IMG/VR virus record: IMGVR_UViG_3300009156_000046 | Span: 1 to 44,152 of that record | DNA length: 44,152 nucleotides | Source of the DNA: a virus | Reading direction: 5' to 3' (one strand) | Shown: piece after piece, positions 13,924 to 22,708 of the stretch | Layout: the number at the start of each line of letters is the position of its first letter | Numbering within the stretch: the stretch's first letter is position 1 | Notes under the pieces: model-generated | Told to the model about the DNA's origin: nothing | Databases searched by the model: none | What the model saw: the letters and a program-made list of their open reading frames with translations, nothing else | Made by a program: the position numbers and the translations under genes

Positions 13924-15779
13924 TAGCTTGTGCCCACCGTGAAGTCTTGTGGTAATTCGCAGGCAATCCAACCGACGAACACGGGCGCATCGCAGATCAA
14001 CTCTGCGACAGGATTGCGCATCCCTTGACAGAACCGCGTCAGATACGCGCGGATCTGCGGCTCACTGGAGGCGCCGAGCGGCATGTCTCGGAATGGTCCC
14101 CAGTTCACGCCGCCGTCTGGACTGATCCGCATCGACATGACGGGATCAGTATCGTCGGCATTCCCCACGCCCATCTGCGCGACGATTTCAATCCGAGGAA
14201 TGAAGATCCGTTTATTGCCATCCCACGGGAGCCGAAAGCGGCGATACACCCGCATCTGACTTGTGGAGCTTTGAAACGTGTTCGTGACCGTGACGGTGAC
14301 GGCTTCGCCAGTGCCCAGCACAATCGCGTCGTGCGGACTTCCGTCGCTCACTGAATAAGATGCCGCCCATCCAGTCGGTGCCTGTTCCGTCACACCATAC
14401 GTGCCAGCCGACAGACCACTGAATAATTGCGATTCTCCGTCCATTAGCGTGAACGTCGATGGCGATAAACCTCCGGTTGTTGCAAAAGGAAATTGCGTCT
14501 GTCCGCCTGGGATCGGTGTCGCGTTTTTAATGACAGTGATCGAGGCTTGCGGATTCGCGCCACATGCGTTGGTGGTTCCCGTCAGGTTATGCGCGAGCAC
14601 CAGCGCCCACACTTCGCGGGCCGGCGAACTGGCCGTAGTCCAATTCAGCGCGAGATTCGTCGCAGTAAGCGTGCATGAGGCCGCAGCATCCACGACGCTA
14701 GTAGACGCTCCGAGCGCCGTAGCCAGATTGATGCACTTCGTGGTTGACGACAATCGATCGCGGGCGTAGGGATTCGACGTGCCGTGTACGTCCTGAACTC
14801 CCCACCACTGCGACATATTCGAGACGCCATCGTAGACACCGAAGTGGAAATTAATGTCGACGTTCCCCGCGCCAACAGTGTGCGGCTTACAGACCGAACC
14901 GAAAAAGGCGACGACTGGGTCTGTCGCAGTCAGTGCAATATTCTGCGTGCCAGTCGATGTCGGAGGAATGATCTGCACGAGATTCGCGGACACCGCTGAG
15001 CCGCCAATCGCAAGGTAGCCAATGTTCCAGTTCGGCGTGCCTGATACGGTGACGGTAAAGCCATTCGCCACGAATGCGACCGAGACAGGATCGGAAATCG
15101 TGGTCGATGTAAACGCAATGTCCTCTTGCACGACCGCATCAATCAAAAAACTGGCCGACTGTGATGAGCCAGGACCCATCGCGCCGCCCCAGCCCACTTG
15201 TTGATCCGGCCCGCAAAGCGTGGCAAATCCGTAGCTATTGTCCGCGCCAGCCACATTCCCGTCACTGCCCGCATCGACCGTGCCTAATTTCAATAGCGCG
15301 ACGGGATCGAAGCCCACATTAACAGTGCCAGATCCAGGCGTGACATCGTATAAGCCGACTGCGCACGACACATTCGTTCCGCCGATAAGGATGGCGAACC
15401 ACTCGGCTCCGGGCGTATTATTCAAGTCCAGCGTGATCTCGAAACTGCCGACATTGAGAGCACTAACGTAGCCGCTGAGCCTCCGCTCATAACCGCCGAA
15501 AAACACCTGAGCTTGCGTAACAACGAGAGAATATACGGCGCTATAGCCGCGCGCAGACACTTCGACACCGAACGCCTCAGAGACGCCGACGCCAGCGCCG
15601 ATATGCGTCGTGCCGTCGTCAAATCCAAAGCTATAAATTTCGGAGTTCGTCCCAGAATTGTCGGCACACGTAAAGATGATGGCTTGCGCGGTCATCGACG
15701 GATAGCGCACATGGCTGATCGTTTGCGATCCAGCACCAGTGCGGAGCGTAAACGGGATGGTTTCAACTTGGAGAGACAT
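13923..15779 (-). CDS. Chimeric tail protein: novel beta modules plus the C-terminal domain of a gp10-like stabilisation protein, 618 aa
   Basis: Residues 1-400 are beta-rich with Thr/Gly/Ala, of unknown fold. Residues about 410-505 (ITVIKNATPIPGGQTQFPFA, then SGLSAGTYGVTEQAPTGWAA and VTVTVTNTF) match a prealbumin-like (SpaA/Cna-B type) domain. From residue 509 (RVYRRFRLPWDGNKRIFI...GVGN...MRISPDGGVNWG) the sequence resembles the C-terminal domain of P22 gp10-type DNA stabilisation proteins, which the adjacent gp10-like gene (15786-16904) lacks. The gene starts six bases after that gene's stop. Presumably a tail component with an inserted exposed region. Confidence 0.6.
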   Translation of the reverse strand: MSLQVETIPFTLRTGAGSQTISHVRYPSMTAQAIIFTCADNSGTNSEIYSFGFDDGTTHIGAGVGVSEAFGVEVSARGYSAVYSLVVTQAQVFFGGYERRLSGYVSALNVGSFEITLDLNNTPGAEWFAILIGGTNVSCAVGLYDVTPGSGTVNVGFDPVALLKLGTVDAGSDGNVAGADNSYGFATLCGPDQQVGWGGAMGPGSSQSASFLIDAVVQEDIAFTSTTISDPVSVAFVANGFTVTVSGTPNWNIGYLAIGGSAVSANLVQIIPPTSTGTQNIALTATDPVVAFFGSVCKPHTVGAGNVDINFHFGVYDGVSNMSQWWGVQDVHGTSNPYARDRLSSTTKCINLATALGASTSVVDAAASCTLTATNLALNWTTASSPAREVWALVLAHNLTGTTNACGANPQASITVIKNATPIPGGQTQFPFATTGGLSPSTFTLMDGESQLFSGLSAGTYGVTEQAPTGWAASYSVSDGSPHDAIVLGTGEAVTVTVTNTFQSSTSQMRVYRRFRLPWDGNKRIFIPRIEIVAQMGVGNADDTDPVMSMRISPDGGVNWGPFRDMPLGASSEPQIRAYLTRFCQGMRNPVAELICDAPVFVGWIACELPQDFTVGTS

Positions 15780-15785
15780 TACGGA

Positions 15786-16904
15786 TTAGGTCGCTAAATC
15801 CTGGCTAAAGAGCGATGATGATTGCTCATAGACCGTGCCGGTGAGTCGATCGCCGACAAGATGCTTTCCGAAACAGAAGCAATGCGAGATCGGGCGATTC
15901 GGCAACCATGATTGATCGGCTTCAACCCACAAGCCGCGCTCATGCCAGCGGTCCATCGTGAGATCAAAGACGGGCGTGGCATCGTCGCGCCCTTCCATGT
16001 GGAAGGAACAGAACCAATGCCCCACCTCTTGATACGTCCATGCGTGCCCATTCGTCGCCGGCTGCGCGAGGAGTGTTTCCACGCCGAACGTCGATACACG
16101 CTGCGGTGTATAGCCGTTCGCCATGACGACGATCCCGGTGCCGTCCGTGTCGAACGTCGCCCAAATCACGGTATTTCCGATCCGTTGTAGGAGCGCATTC
16201 AGCGCGCAGCCCTGCTCGAGAAACACGCCTTGCACGGGCGCGAAGGGAAAATCGGGATCGCCGTTGTCATACCAGACTTCGCCGGTTTCCGTCCCAAGCA
16301 ACCAGATTTCCCGATGCGAGCGCCGCATGGAGGTGAGGTTGTCGGAGCCTTCCGACCGTTCCGCGATGTCCAGGCCATCCCAATCGGTGCCGTCTTCAAG
16401 CGCGGAGATTTGAAACGCGCGGGATTCACGGATCAGAACGAGGAAATAGCCGTCTATGAACTCGCCGGCCGCGGCTTCTCCTTGCGGGAAATCCACGTCG
16501 GCGATGAGCGTCAGTGTGTTCGCGATCGTATCGAAGATGTAGCCATTCAGCCCGGACGTGATGAACAGTTGATGGCCTGCTGTGCCGTTGCTCGAGAACG
16601 TCGGCACGAAATCTGGATTCGTTGCGACCGTGCCGTAGTTCGTCCAACTCCCATCGCTCGCTATTTCTACGAAGATATCGCCAGCAATGGCCCACATGCG
16701 GCCATCCTGCGAAAACACTTCGGTCGAGATGCCCGATCCGCCGATCGATGCGAAGATCGACAAGCCTGGCGCTTTGCGGAGCCAGCGTTGCCCCTTTCCA
16801 ACGCCAGGCTCGACTAATTCCTCATACGCATTGATCGTGCGATCGGGCGCCGCACTGAGCGCGTAGAGCGTATTGGATGGCCCGATGAAGTTCTCGACGA
16901 TCAT
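15786..16904 (-). CDS. Packaged-DNA stabilisation protein, gp10-like (lacks C-terminal domain), 372 aa
   Basis: The sequence opens with MIVENFIGPSNTLYALS...INAYEE...GVGKGQRWLRKAPGLSIF, the N-terminal signature of the P22 gp10 (packaged-DNA stabilisation) family, and continues with SSNGTAGHQLFITSG, GEFIDGYFLVLIRESRAFQISALE and STFGVETLLAQ, all in family order. It ends at GTVYEQSSSLFSQDLAT, exactly where the C-terminal beta domain would begin. ATG 16904 is chosen over the longer frame to 16961 because of the family N-terminus. In the virion it should sit under the portal and seal the DNA. Confidence 0.75.
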   Translation of the reverse strand: MIVENFIGPSNTLYALSAAPDRTINAYEELVEPGVGKGQRWLRKAPGLSIFASIGGSGISTEVFSQDGRMWAIAGDIFVEIASDGSWTNYGTVATNPDFVPTFSSNGTAGHQLFITSGLNGYIFDTIANTLTLIADVDFPQGEAAAGEFIDGYFLVLIRESRAFQISALEDGTDWDGLDIAERSEGSDNLTSMRRSHREIWLLGTETGEVWYDNGDPDFPFAPVQGVFLEQGCALNALLQRIGNTVIWATFDTDGTGIVVMANGYTPQRVSTFGVETLLAQPATNGHAWTYQEVGHWFCSFHMEGRDDATPVFDLTMDRWHERGLWVEADQSWLPNRPISHCFCFGKHLVGDRLTGTVYEQSSSLFSQDLAT

Positions 16905-16905
16905 C

Positions 16906-17331
16906 TCACCGCACTCTGACGTTGCTTGCAGCGGCCGGGACTTTTGTCCCGGCAACCCCAAAAGGGTTTGACGCGGACGAGACGTTGCAGGCCGATTGCC
17001 CGACGCCGCCGCAGTCTGGACCGATCGACGTGATTTTGGCGGTATATAACGCTTCTGGCGTGATCGGAATAGCCGCAGGCAATGCGACCGTCGCTAGGCC
17101 GGCCGCATTCGCGACGGGCTTCCCGAGATCCTGCGTCCACATGAGCGCGCCGATCTGCGTCATTGCCGTGGACACCATTTCGTAGCGCGTCAACACCAGC
17201 GCGCCATCTAGTTTCGTTGCCATATGGTCCACGGACACGGTGAAATCCACGAAATGCGGATTGGCAACGGTCTGCGCGTGAGCACTCGCGGCGAACAGGA
17301 GCGCGACGAACGCGAGGAGTAACCGTTTCAT
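16906..17331 (-). CDS. Secreted protein within the tail block, 141 aa
   Basis: ATG 17331 with GGGGG six bases upstream begins MKRLLLAFVALLFAASAHAQT, a textbook Sec signal peptide with an AxA cleavage site before the Gln. The mature part is beta-rich (FVDFTVSVDHMATKLDGALV, ITPEALYTAKITSIGPDCG) with a Cys pair and looks like a fibronectin-type or cupredoxin-like fold. A signal peptide in a virion block is unusual; possible roles are a periplasmic factor or a virion protein cut after injection. ATGA overlap with 17328-17522. Confidence 0.65.
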   Translation of the reverse strand: MKRLLLAFVALLFAASAHAQTVANPHFVDFTVSVDHMATKLDGALVLTRYEMVSTAMTQIGALMWTQDLGKPVANAAGLATVALPAAIPITPEALYTAKITSIGPDCGGVGQSACNVSSASNPFGVAGTKVPAAASNVRVR

Positions 17332-17522
17332 GATGCCCCCTTGGGATGCGTCAGTAACCACAGAAACACAGGCTCGCGATCGGCTGGGCGTATGTCGCTC
17401 GCGCGCATCAGTCGTCCACGATAGCGATAGGCTAACTGCTTGATCCGGTTCAGTTCGACTTGACCGGATGCGCGGTCGCGCCGATTGCGTGTCGTATTGC
17501 GCGCGTGAATGAAACGGCTCAT
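17328..17522 (-). CDS. Small basic protein, 64 aa
   Basis: Extremely Arg-rich first half (ARNTTRNRRDRASGQVELNR), a helix and a hydrophobic end (VFLWLLTHPKG). ATGA overlaps at both ends. No family recognised. It is kept because of its exact position in the chain rather than its sequence. Confidence 0.5.
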   Translation of the reverse strand: MSRFIHARNTTRNRRDRASGQVELNRIKQLAYRYRGRLMRASDIRPADREPVFLWLLTHPKGAS

Positions 17523-17722
17523 GGCTTCGACGTGTCGATCTCTGCCTCTGGCATGGCGATACGAATCTCGCCGTTCTCGGTAATGGAGTCTTTGAGCCCC
17601 AACCGATATTTCGCAGACACATAGTGTCGCCAGGCGGCAACCACGGCTTGGGCGTCAGCAAGTTGCTTGAGCACAAACCGCTGATACGCCAGGTCCGACG
17701 CTTCAATCTGTTTCGTGTCCAT
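17519..17722 (-). CDS. Hypothetical virion-block protein, 67 aa
   Basis: Two-helix protein with the 'LADAQAVVAAWRHYVSAKY' helix and the short 'YRLGLKDSITENGEI' end found in small phage proteins near tail genes. No good ribosome binding site is visible upstream of ATG 17722. Unknown function. Confidence 0.55.
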   Translation of the reverse strand: MDTKQIEASDLAYQRFVLKQLADAQAVVAAWRHYVSAKYRLGLKDSITENGEIRIAMPEAEIDTSKP

Positions 17723-17728
17723 ATAGAG

Positions 17729-18415
17729 TTATCCGATCGCGACAAGTTCACCGAATGATCCGCGCAGAATTGTCACCGCATTTCCATTGACTTCCGTGCG
17801 GAAGCGTAGACTGAACGCGCCGCCGTTCGCGGCCGTCGAGATCGTGCCGACCAACGAAAATGGCAATGCCGTCGACGCACCAGAATTGAGCGCCGCGATC
17901 GGCGCATCATACGACCCGATCGCCGCCGAGAACGGCGTCGCCGCAGCGGTATAGATCGTCCCGACGGCCCGCATGAATGTCGGGCTCGCTGGCCCGTTGA
18001 CACTCAACTGCATCCCAGTCGTGGCCGCTGCCGATGTATACGCGCCCGTGAATTCGAATTTGTAGTTGGCGTTCGGCGCGAGAATAAACTGCAAATTCGG
18101 CACGTCGATAAAGGCTGGATTTGATGTCGGTGCATCAGCCGACACGCGCACGCCAGTCACCTGATCGTCGGCGAGTCCACACATCCAGACTTCCGACGGC
18201 TTCAACGTGAGGCTTCCGCCGGCCACTGTCGCGGCCCATGTGATGACCTGTGCGCGCACGGCGGATGTAAGCTGCCCGAGCCCTCGCGCGCTGCCCGCAA
18301 ACGCCAGTTGATCCGACAGGACTTTGCCGGCGGAATTCATGACCACAAACGACACACGCAGATCCGTCGCGTTCGTGGCGCTAATTTCGCCGAGGAACAC
18401 ATTCGCGAAGGCCAT
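17729..18415 (-). CDS. Virion structural protein with C-terminal beta domain, 228 aa
   Basis: All-beta, rich in Ala, Ser and Thr. The C-terminal half (YKFEFTGAYTSAAATTGMQL...FMRAVGTIYTAAATPFSAAI) is a domain repeatedly found at the end of phage tail or decoration proteins and in the same genome neighbourhood. ATG 18415 directly abuts the stop of the upstream fibre gene. Likely an exposed virion component. Confidence 0.65.
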   Translation of the reverse strand: MAFANVFLGEISATNATDLRVSFVVMNSAGKVLSDQLAFAGSARGLGQLTSAVRAQVITWAATVAGGSLTLKPSEVWMCGLADDQVTGVRVSADAPTSNPAFIDVPNLQFILAPNANYKFEFTGAYTSAAATTGMQLSVNGPASPTFMRAVGTIYTAAATPFSAAIGSYDAPIAALNSGASTALPFSLVGTISTAANGGAFSLRFRTEVNGNAVTILRGSFGELVAIG

Positions 18416-20814
18416 TAGACCGCCGGGTAGAAGATCACGGTGTAGCCCACCAGTTGCGCGGTATCGCCAGAATTTGCCGTGGACGCATTGAAGTTGAGAA
18501 AGGAATCAGCCGTCGTATCGATCGCGCCGACCGTAGGCGCGGCAGTCGCGATACCCCACCCGCGAACGTCGAGCGTACTCCCCGAATAGGCAATCTGGGC
18601 ATTTGTGGCGTTGGTGTTCCAGAAGTGCGCGCAGGTGTGCGTCTGGAGTGTCGTCGCGGCAGCGCTGACGTTATACAAAATGGTGCCGCTTGACGTGGCG
18701 CCTGATGTTGTGTTGTGTCGGAGGATCGGCGCCTTCGTGCTGTTCGTGCCTGTGTATTTCCACAACATTTCAACAAAGATATGACCATTCGCCCCGAGCA
18801 GGTTCGCAGGCAATGTCACGACAGCCAGATTGGTTTCGCTCGCCGAGTTCGTCGTCGATGTGGCGGTCCCACTGCTCCCGATGATGACGGGCACAGTGCC
18901 AGTCGCAGCCGGAATCGTCACGGTCTTTCCACCGCTCACGAGATTCGTCGCAGTGTTGCCAGAGATCGTCTTGCCGGTGATCGTCTGCGTCGCGTCGGTC
19001 GTCACCACGCTCGTGGAGGCGTTGCCAGCCGTTGTGACTTTCAGGTCAGCTCCGGCTAACGTCACCACGTCGCCGACTTGCGTGAGTGTGGCATCTCCGT
19101 TGTCCCAATTAATGACGCCGCCTTCAGCAAGGAATAGATCCGACCATTGCTTCGACGTAGAGCCGAGCGCCGCACTGTCACTGGTGCCCAACACCAACGC
19201 GGTATTGATCGCAACTGACGCGAGATTGTCGAGCGCGGTCGTAGCGCCGCTCCCGCCCGACACGTTCGTCCAGGTCGTATTGCCTGATCCGTCCGTGGTG
19301 AGCGAGAAGCCGCTCGTGCCAGCCGTCGTAGGCAGCTTCATCGTCCACGTGCCGGCCGCATCCGCCACGGAGAGCGTCACCGTGCCGCTCGTGGTGCCCT
19401 TGAACAGCGTGGCGCCTGTCGTGCCGGATGCGGTCCCGAGTGTCGCCGTGCTTGCCGCTGAAATGGCCGCGTCGAATGTCACACTGGTCGTGCCTGCAAT
19501 CGCGAGGACGTTATTCGTCTGCGTGATCGTCACATCGCCGTTGTCCCAGTTGATGACGCCCCCTTCCGCCAAGAACAGATCGGAGAATTGCAAGGCCGAT
19601 GTCCCGAGCGTAGCCGTGTCGTTCGTTGCAGGCTTGATCGCTCCACCGCTCCCAAGCAGAATCGGATTCGCCCCGGTAATCTCGATCGCGGGCGCCGTGC
19701 CAGATGTGAAATTGTGCAGGTAGATCCCGCGTGTCGCCACATCGCGAATGTCAATGGCCGTCCCAATAAGGGATTTACTACCCGCCGTGGCCCGCCAAGG
19801 GGAGCCCGTGCCCCCAATCTGGAGCGCGGTCGTAAAGCCAATTACATCCGTCGCGCTGTTGTGGGCAAATCCTCCGATGTAGATCCCCGCATCAATGGCG
19901 AAGCTGTCCGCCGCCGCGTGCGTCGCGTCCCCGAATCCGTAGCCGGCTAGCAGATTGATACCGGCCATCTCGTTGTCGATGGCCGAACCGTTGTAGTTGT
20001 TCTGAAAGACGATGGTGTAGCCGTTGAGCGAGTTCGGCTGCACGGCAACCGGGCCGATGATCTGGTCGTCGGTGAACCATCCGCGCCCAGTCGGGCCAGC
20101 GCTTTGCGTGTAGCCAGTCCCGATGTTGTAGACCAACTGGCCCGCGTGGGCGGCGACTTCATTGCTCACGTCGCCGCTGCCATAGACTGTCACGGTAAAC
20201 GAGGCCGCGTGTGCCGTGCCGATCGCGGCCACACCACCCAATCCATATTCCAGCAAGCCGGTCACGCCGCCAGACAAGAACGTCTCTGGGCTCGCTGTAT
20301 TGGTTTTGGTCAGCGTGCCGACAAAGATCGAAGGTTGCCCATCGAACGGTAACGCAGTCGGATCGTAGGCATTGTTGATGGTGACTTGCGCCTGAATACT
20401 GCCCTCGATCGAGAGCCGCGGAGTGAGACGCCAATCATCCTCAGTGACGCGGGCGCCGAAAAAGGTATTCCCCGGACCAGAGATATTAAGGCTACCGTCG
20501 TTGCTGATCCAGCCGCACGTCGTCACCGCTGGCGTCGTGGCATTGATGAAACTGAACAGACAGGCGGTATCGTCTGGTTGGCTCAGCGTGAGGATATTAG
20601 TAGCTCCAGATCCGCCGGCCAAAGAGATCCGCTCACCGGACAGGATATTCGTCGTTGAGTTATAGGTGAGCGCCGCATCGCCGCCGATAGTATCGGCTCC
20701 CGTTCCGAAAGCCACTTGCGTCGCGGCGATCGTGCCACTGATAGTGCCTCCGCCGCCCCCACTAGTGCCCGTGAAGTCAAACGGCGGACCCAGAGGATTG
20801 ATCGTGACGGCCAT
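18415..20814 (-). CDS. Large tail-fibre protein, 799 aa
   Basis: Long, repetitive, Thr/Gly/Asn-rich fibre: N-terminal residues look like a virion attachment, the middle has two near-identical modules (SDLFLAEGGVINWDNGDVTI, around 19089-19172 and 19530-19611 at DNA level) and a short 'TTDATQTITGKTI' fibre linker. The C-terminal 150 residues (ASETNLAVVTLPANLLGANG...) form a jelly-roll-like receptor-binding candidate. ATG 20814 follows the upstream stop directly. It probably determines host range. Confidence 0.7.
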   Translation of the reverse strand: MAVTINPLGPPFDFTGTSGGGGGTISGTIAATQVAFGTGADTIGGDAALTYNSTTNILSGERISLAGGSGATNILTLSQPDDTACLFSFINATTPAVTTCGWISNDGSLNISGPGNTFFGARVTEDDWRLTPRLSIEGSIQAQVTINNAYDPTALPFDGQPSIFVGTLTKTNTASPETFLSGGVTGLLEYGLGGVAAIGTAHAASFTVTVYGSGDVSNEVAAHAGQLVYNIGTGYTQSAGPTGRGWFTDDQIIGPVAVQPNSLNGYTIVFQNNYNGSAIDNEMAGINLLAGYGFGDATHAAADSFAIDAGIYIGGFAHNSATDVIGFTTALQIGGTGSPWRATAGSKSLIGTAIDIRDVATRGIYLHNFTSGTAPAIEITGANPILLGSGGAIKPATNDTATLGTSALQFSDLFLAEGGVINWDNGDVTITQTNNVLAIAGTTSVTFDAAISAASTATLGTASGTTGATLFKGTTSGTVTLSVADAAGTWTMKLPTTAGTSGFSLTTDGSGNTTWTNVSGGSGATTALDNLASVAINTALVLGTSDSAALGSTSKQWSDLFLAEGGVINWDNGDATLTQVGDVVTLAGADLKVTTAGNASTSVVTTDATQTITGKTISGNTATNLVSGGKTVTIPAATGTVPVIIGSSGTATSTTNSASETNLAVVTLPANLLGANGHIFVEMLWKYTGTNSTKAPILRHNTTSGATSSGTILYNVSAAATTLQTHTCAHFWNTNATNAQIAYSGSTLDVRGWGIATAAPTVGAIDTTADSFLNFNASTANSGDTAQLVGYTVIFYPAV
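19089..19611 (-). repeat. Duplicated module in the tail-fibre gene
   Basis: Two copies of about 80 bases (19093-19172 and 19533-19611) share most bases and encode the same peptide (S/L-D-L-F-L-A-E-G-G-V-I-N-W-D-N-G-D). Divergence is mostly at third codon positions, so the duplication is not recent. Confidence 0.7.
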
Positions 20815-21030
20815 TTACTTGAGGGGAGGCGTGCGCGTAACGGTGGAGATGGTGCCCTTGGAGGAATCCGTATAGACGATCGCGACGACGCAGACAGTTA
20901 GCCCAGAGGCGCCGCCCACCTTGAATGTGAAGGTATCAGTCGTGGACCCGGAGGCATTCGACACGTAGTCATAGATCGGCAACACCAGGCCCGATTCGAT
21001 GACTTGAGAATGCCCGTCAACATTGTTCAC
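20815..21030 (-). CDS. Small virion structural protein, 71 aa
   Basis: GTG start at 21030 with weak initiation context. The product (SGSTTDTFTFKVGGASGLTV then VAIVYTDSSKGTISTVTRT) is the common small phage structural protein with the 'T-D-T-(F/Y)-x-(F/Y)-K-x-G-G' motif. All beta. Located directly upstream of the fibre gene, spaced by zero bases. Confidence 0.65.
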   Translation of the reverse strand: MNNVDGHSQVIESGLVLPIYDYVSNASGSTTDTFTFKVGGASGLTVCVVAIVYTDSSKGTISTVTRTPPLK

Positions 21031-21038
21031 GGACGCAC

Positions 21039-21323
21039 TTACCGCACGGACACGAATGGATCGTTGCCGACGCCAGTGACGTTGCCGATGCGCTCATTCA
21101 CTTCCTGTCGGATGCGATCCAGCGCAACACGCGCGTCTTCGGTTTTCTTCTGCGCCTCCGATACCATCGCGCCGTAATCCGCCTTCACGGCGTCGAGTTC
21201 GGCTTGCTTCGCCTTCACCGCTTCATCGGCCGATTTAGCGATCTCGGCGAGCTTCTTCGCCTGCGATTCGTAGTTATCGAAGGCTTCATCCAACTTCGTC
21301 AAGAGGTCATTGACCTTGGACAT
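21039..21323 (-). CDS. Coiled-coil protein, 94 aa
   Basis: Continuous amphipathic helix from residue 5 to 80 (LTKLDEAFDNYESQAKKLAE, AVKAKQAELDAVKADYGAM), Glu/Lys/Ala-rich with heptad spacing. Short C-terminal beta end (VTGVGNDPFVSVR). Perhaps a tail or fibre chaperone, but this is inferred from the neighbours. Confidence 0.6.
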   Translation of the reverse strand: MSKVNDLLTKLDEAFDNYESQAKKLAEIAKSADEAVKAKQAELDAVKADYGAMVSEAQKKTEDARVALDRIRQEVNERIGNVTGVGNDPFVSVR

Positions 21324-21335
21324 CGTTCTAGGCTC

Positions 21336-21698
21336 CTAGCTGTTCGTGGCTGCAAACAAGCGCACCGAGACGGTTCCGCTCGTGACCGCGCTGGAGATTC
21401 TGGCACGCATCGCACCAGCCAGCAAATTGACGGAGACGCGATGCGCTTTATCGATCGCCGCCCAATTCACGGTGCCTTCCACGACCCAGACGCCATCATA
21501 GTTCCGATAAGGCGCCGACTCGATCAGGACCGTGCCGGCCGCAGACGTGTGATCGAAGTAAACATAAAACGAGGCCGCGACGAACCGACCACAGATCGAT
21601 GCCGGAACTACACCGATGCCGGTGGTGTCTGCGGCTGTCTTTGCATCGAGGAGCAGATACCCTTCGTCGGCCGTGAGATTGATGTTGATGCCGCTCAT
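21336..21698 (-). CDS. Virion decoration-like protein, 120 aa
   Basis: All-beta, no signal peptide. It contains ASFYVYFDHTSAAGTVLIES and AHRVSVNLLAGAMRARISSAV, a fold seen in small phage structural proteins that coat heads or tails. ATG 21698 is three bases after the upstream gene's stop. A decoration or tail-tube adaptor role is plausible. Confidence 0.65.
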   Translation of the reverse strand: MSGININLTADEGYLLLDAKTAADTTGIGVVPASICGRFVAASFYVYFDHTSAAGTVLIESAPYRNYDGVWVVEGTVNWAAIDKAHRVSVNLLAGAMRARISSAVTSGTVSVRLFAATNS

Positions 21699-21701
21699 GC
21701 C

Positions 21702-22697
21702 TTATCCGTTCGAGGTGTTGATGTTGTAGTAGCCATGGCGATCATGCGTCCACGCGGGATCAATCGGCATGTCGCTGAGTTGGTTGACTGCGTTGGTGCG
21801 CTTACAGATCGCCATCGATTCAGCCGCGCCGCGCATCACGTCCGCGCGCACGTTCTCATCCTTCACCGCATACGGTGTCAGCAGCCGCTTCGCGAGGTTG
21901 TATTCCAGCAGTTCTTCGAAGCCAGGCGGCACGGCATACGAGGTCGTTGCCAGATCCGAGAACGTCGCGAGCATGTTGCGCCGATACAGCACGAGTGCAT
22001 TCGTCGCGATGTTCGGAATCGGCCACAACTGAATCACGGCCAGATCGCGCGCATAGTTCGCGTTGAAGTAGACGCCGGTCGCGAGCGAGTTCGACAACGA
22101 CTTGACTTGGATGCTCTGCCACGCATCGTCGGTAAAGATCGTCCGCGGGATTTCAATCGTGGAGTTATCCGACGTGAACGCCTGAATCGTCGTTGTCGTG
22201 ACGGTTGAACTCGGCACGACTTCGGCCACAGTAATCACGGTGTTCGCGCCGAACACGGACGAGACGACGGTGTAGACGCCATCATTCGCCCCGCCGGCGA
22301 CGACGGCTTCTGTGCCTGATGTGAATACCGCCGTCACATCCGTCGCCACGGTAAACGTCCCGTTCGTCGGAGACGCCGCAGCGAGCGTGTAGACCGTGCT
22401 GATGGATGGATTCTGGAGAATCGCCGCGCCTTCCAACTCGAACGGGCGCGTGGTATCGAAGTCTCCACCGGACCCGATCGTGTAGGTGCCTTGGTCGGCC
22501 ACGAGCGGGAAGACTTCCCGCGCTTGAAACGCGGAAATCATTTTTTGGTTGTTGAGGATCTTGACGAGGTTGTTCAGGCGGCGGCGCGCGTCGATGTAAT
22601 CATCAGACGCGAGCGAGCCGCCGAACAATTCTCCCGGCTGCTTGATGTTGCAAAGGTCTGCAGCCCCGTCGATGACATCTTGCGCGGTAACGCTCAT
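21702..22697 (-). CDS. Head-to-tail adaptor, P22 gp4-like, 331 aa
   Basis: Residues about 25-95 (RRLNNLVKILNNQKMISAFQ, FPLVADQGTYTIGSGGDFDT) and 170-300 (WQSIQVKSLSNSLATGVYFN, LAVIQLWPIPN, SYAVPPGFEELLEYNLAKRL) match the P22 gp4 family that docks on the portal. Between them lies about 70 residues of beta-rich sequence (NGTFTVATDVTAVFTSG...VYTVVSSVFGANTVITVAEV) which I do not expect in the family. ATG 22697 is preferred to the TTG at 22700. Confidence 0.75.
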   Translation of the reverse strand: MSVTAQDVIDGAADLCNIKQPGELFGGSLASDDYIDARRRLNNLVKILNNQKMISAFQAREVFPLVADQGTYTIGSGGDFDTTRPFELEGAAILQNPSISTVYTLAAASPTNGTFTVATDVTAVFTSGTEAVVAGGANDGVYTVVSSVFGANTVITVAEVVPSSTVTTTTIQAFTSDNSTIEIPRTIFTDDAWQSIQVKSLSNSLATGVYFNANYARDLAVIQLWPIPNIATNALVLYRRNMLATFSDLATTSYAVPPGFEELLEYNLAKRLLTPYAVKDENVRADVMRGAAESMAICKRTNAVNQLSDMPIDPAWTHDRHGYYNINTSNG

Positions 22698-22708
22698 CAA
22701 TCACGACT

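Noticed and set aside
21204-22208. 334-codon plus-strand frame
   Set aside because: It is opposite the gp4-like gene and others that have clear family motifs; Arg/His-rich shadow.
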